This document shows positions 62,533 to 64,000 of a stretch of 64,000 nucleotides of DNA, in pieces. Both the position numbers and the translations under genes were made by a program. Position 1 is the first letter of the stretch; every line of letters begins with the position of its first letter. Source of the DNA: JAEXNA01 sp041676625 (GTDB lineage: Bacteria > Vulcanimicrobiota > Xenobia > Xenobiales > JADMJV01); assembly GCA_041676625.1 (NCBI GenBank), contig JBAYRN010000011.1, forward strand, positions 7,847-71,846, given 5' to 3'. The notes beneath the pieces are model-generated. The model did not search any database. It worked only from the letters and a program-made list of their open reading frames with translations, and was not told the DNA's origin.

Positions 62533-63795
62533 TTAGAACCTTTCGCCTACCGTAAAATAGAAACTGTTTTGGCCCTGGCCGTTCCAGGCTGATTCCAGCC
62601 GAAACAGTCCGTACTCACTGGCCAGATGAATGCCCGCACCGTAGCCGTAGGCGTGCTCAGGTTTCCCGAGCAGAATAGGGGGCATCCCCCGGAGCTGATC
62701 GGCAGTGCCAAGGGTCGTGCCGTAGTCGTGAAAGAGGGCCAGCCGGGCATGGAAATCGGTGTCGAAGAGGTTGAAGGTGTGGAGGTGGTGGCGATACTCC
62801 ACCGTGGTCTGCAGAAAGGACTTTCCGCTGGCCAACTCACCAGGGTCGTAGCCCCGCACCGATTGGGCCCCTCCCATATGAAAGGCCCGAATCGGCGGTG
62901 GTTCACCGAGGTTGGTGCCGGCCTGGAGATTGACCAGCAGGGAGTGATCACCGTCGTTGAAGCCGGGCATTCGAAAGAGGTGGGCGACGTTGGCGGAGAG
63001 TTGGTTGAAGGAGGGCGCACCGAGACCGATCGACTGCTCCATTCCGAAGCGGATCTTGGTGCCCTCAATCGGAAGGTCGCGGTCGTCGAGGGTACTGAAC
63101 AGACCGTGTATCCGAAAGCCCAGGAAGTCTTCGGCAGCCGAGCGGTTGGCCACCGTCAAGGGGAATCCGTTACTGTCGACGCGATACCTGGAGCCGCCCA
63201 AGAGAGCGGTGCTGAAGGCGTATTGCTGGTAGTTGAGTCCGAAAGCCACGTCCAGTTCTTCGGTAAAGGGCTGAACATACTCCACGCCGCCTCCCAGCAT
63301 CTGCACGTGGGCGTTGCGGTTGGGGGGCAAGAAAATTTCTCGACCGCCGGCCTCATACGGTGCAAAACTTCCCGACGCTATCCAGGAGTTGAAGGTGAGG
63401 GCCCCCTCCCATGCTTTGGGGCTGATGGTGTAGCTCACATCGAGACCCAAATAATTGGGGTCCAGACTGCCCTCGACCAAAAGCCTGTGCTCGCTGTTGA
63501 ACTTGTGGCTGTAATAGCCGGTCAGATCGATCAGGGACTCCCGGTCGGTGCCAAACAGCACGATCGGAGTGCGGGTGGGTCCGTTGAGAGCGGTGGGATC
63601 CCCTACCGCGGTGCCCAGGCCGAAGCCTTCATCTCCGCCGATGCCGAGTTGGCCACCGCTGGGGCGCATGAAGTCGGTCTCATCTTGAGCTTCCTCGGTC
63701 GCCTCGGGTGGAGCGGCAGGCTCGGACGGCTCAGGTTCTGCCCACCCGGGTAAACAGAGGAGTACGATCATCAAGAGACATTTCCAGCAGCGCAT
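62533..63795 (-). CDS. Omp85-type outer membrane beta-barrel without POTRA domains
   Basis: A 420-residue protein with a signal peptide (MRCWKCLLMIVLLCLPGWA), a Pro/Glu-rich acidic linker (to about 45) and a 16-strand barrel of the surface-antigen/BamA type: GGAQSVRGYDPGELASGKSF holds the conserved VRGY of Omp85 proteins, LRGMPPILLGKPEHAYGYG follows, and the last residues FYFTVGERF end in Phe, as for barrels recognised by BAM. No POTRA domain is present. It may be a patatin-like-free or accessory barrel; TpsB or BamA function is unlikely. Confidence 0.75.
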   Translation of the reverse strand: MRCWKCLLMIVLLCLPGWAEPEPSEPAAPPEATEEAQDETDFMRPSGGQLGIGGDEGFGLGTAVGDPTALNGPTRTPIVLFGTDRESLIDLTGYYSHKFNSEHRLLVEGSLDPNYLGLDVSYTISPKAWEGALTFNSWIASGSFAPYEAGGREIFLPPNRNAHVQMLGGGVEYVQPFTEELDVAFGLNYQQYAFSTALLGGSRYRVDSNGFPLTVANRSAAEDFLGFRIHGLFSTLDDRDLPIEGTKIRFGMEQSIGLGAPSFNQLSANVAHLFRMPGFNDGDHSLLVNLQAGTNLGEPPPIRAFHMGGAQSVRGYDPGELASGKSFLQTTVEYRHHLHTFNLFDTDFHARLALFHDYGTTLGTADQLRGMPPILLGKPEHAYGYGAGIHLASEYGLFRLESAWNGQGQNSFYFTVGERF

Positions 63796-63817
63796 GCCTC
63801 TCTATTCCCAGCCCATA

Positions 63818-63837
63818 CCCTCTCCCCTGGGAGGGGG
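63818..63837. repeat. Short G/C-rich inverted repeat
   Basis: CCCTCTCCC and GGGAGGGGG lie around two bases just upstream of the barrel gene. It resembles common intergenic palindromes. Confidence 0.4.
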
Positions 63838-63896
63838 AACGGAAATTCCCGCGACCGGAGCATGGCGAGTGCTCTGTCAAACTTCAAAATTCGGCC

Positions 63897-63999
63897 GAGG
63901 GCGGCCAGCCATCAATTCTATCGTCATCGATTTTCGCTTACGTATTCCCGATACGCGCACTCAAATCGATTTAGATAGAAATTGCGTCTGGCCACCCTC
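63897..63999. repeat. Long imperfect inverted repeat at the window edge
   Basis: The two arms (about 49 bases each) match over GAGGG-GGCCAG, CAATT, CTATC, ATCGATTT and CGTAT, around a five-base centre TCCCG. Such a hairpin with terminal repeats looks like a small mobile (MITE or REP-like) element or a structured RNA. It may extend past the end of the window. Confidence 0.5.
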
Positions 64000-64000
64000 A

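Noticed and set aside
62533..63795. TpsB partner for the exoprotein at 24286-28665
   Set aside because: It lacks POTRA domains and the TpsB N-terminal helix and lies 34 kb away.

Overview
This 64 kb window is gene-dense bacterial chromosome of roughly 60 percent GC, with about 55 protein genes, no rRNA or tRNA that I can see, no transposase and no CRISPR array. The cell envelope is Gram-negative in type: a TolC-like outer membrane factor, an RND pump, an Omp85-type barrel, a two-partner-secretion exoprotein and lipoproteins. The gene set mixes lineages: hemA-hemX-hemC as in Firmicutes, a B. subtilis-like 594-residue acyl-CoA dehydrogenase, prepilin-like head modules of the 'GQLTACKSN..KNIG..EMY' type, and a trigger factor without its PPIase domain. 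This suggests an uncultured, deep-branching phylum (the Eremiobacterota/Xenobia neighbourhood is my guess), but nothing here proves the taxonomy.

Layout. 1-2710: heme genes hemA, hemX, hemC (reverse strand, hemC cut by the window edge). 2845-3288: small secreted protein. 3377-7307: a tightly coupled reverse-strand operon coding for a NTP_transf_5-type nucleotidyltransferase, a PqqD-like RRE, an HPr-kinase-like kinase, a radical SAM/SPASM-like enzyme and, overlapping the 3' end of the last, a 33-codon ORF that looks like a RiPP precursor (YxxP leader, Gly-Gly, Ser-Ser end). 7396-9353: divergent membrane-bound spermidine-synthase-like protein and a membrane partner. 9415-13577: a prepilin-like PilX-type protein, then a paladin/PTP-phytase-like phosphatase with an acidic partner. 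13586-18687: multi-receiver regulator, secreted protein, acyl-CoA dehydrogenase. 18850-22640: a second PqqD/nucleotidyltransferase/HPr-kinase-like module flanked by two family-2 glycosyltransferases, with no precursor seen. 22730-31635: Gly/Ala-rich membrane protein, GT25-like glycosyltransferase, 1459-residue TPS exoprotein, GAF-GGDEF protein, small protein. 31729-35303: DUF3352-like protein with two prepilin head modules, gamma carbonic anhydrase, lipoprotein. 35381-38143: yceD-rpmF-fabH-fabG-acpP. 38239-43653: ketopantoate reductase-like protein, FAD dehydrogenase, NAGPA-TPR protein, hybrid kinase. 43656-47700: Ig-like secreted protein, pyrG, MBL hydrolase, alpha/beta hydrolase. 47783-53868: helicase plus zinc-ribbon partner, DUF805, trigger factor, ECF sigma/anti-sigma, glutathionyl-hydroquinone reductase. 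53927-61954: repeat-rich Gly/Ala protein, then a TolC-TetR-MFP-RND efflux locus. 62030-64000: secreted protein, Omp85-like barrel and a long imperfect inverted repeat at the edge.

The most interesting part is the pair of PqqD + HPr-kinase-like + NTP_transf_5 modules 11 kb apart. The first has a radical SAM enzyme and a candidate precursor peptide that is easily missed because it is short and overlaps another gene; the second has glycosyltransferases instead. HPr-kinase-like tailoring enzymes are known from lasso-peptide clusters, where they phosphorylate a C-terminal serine, but no lasso cyclase or transglutaminase-like protease is present, so this would be a different chemistry. No gap of more than 300 bases lacks a gene.
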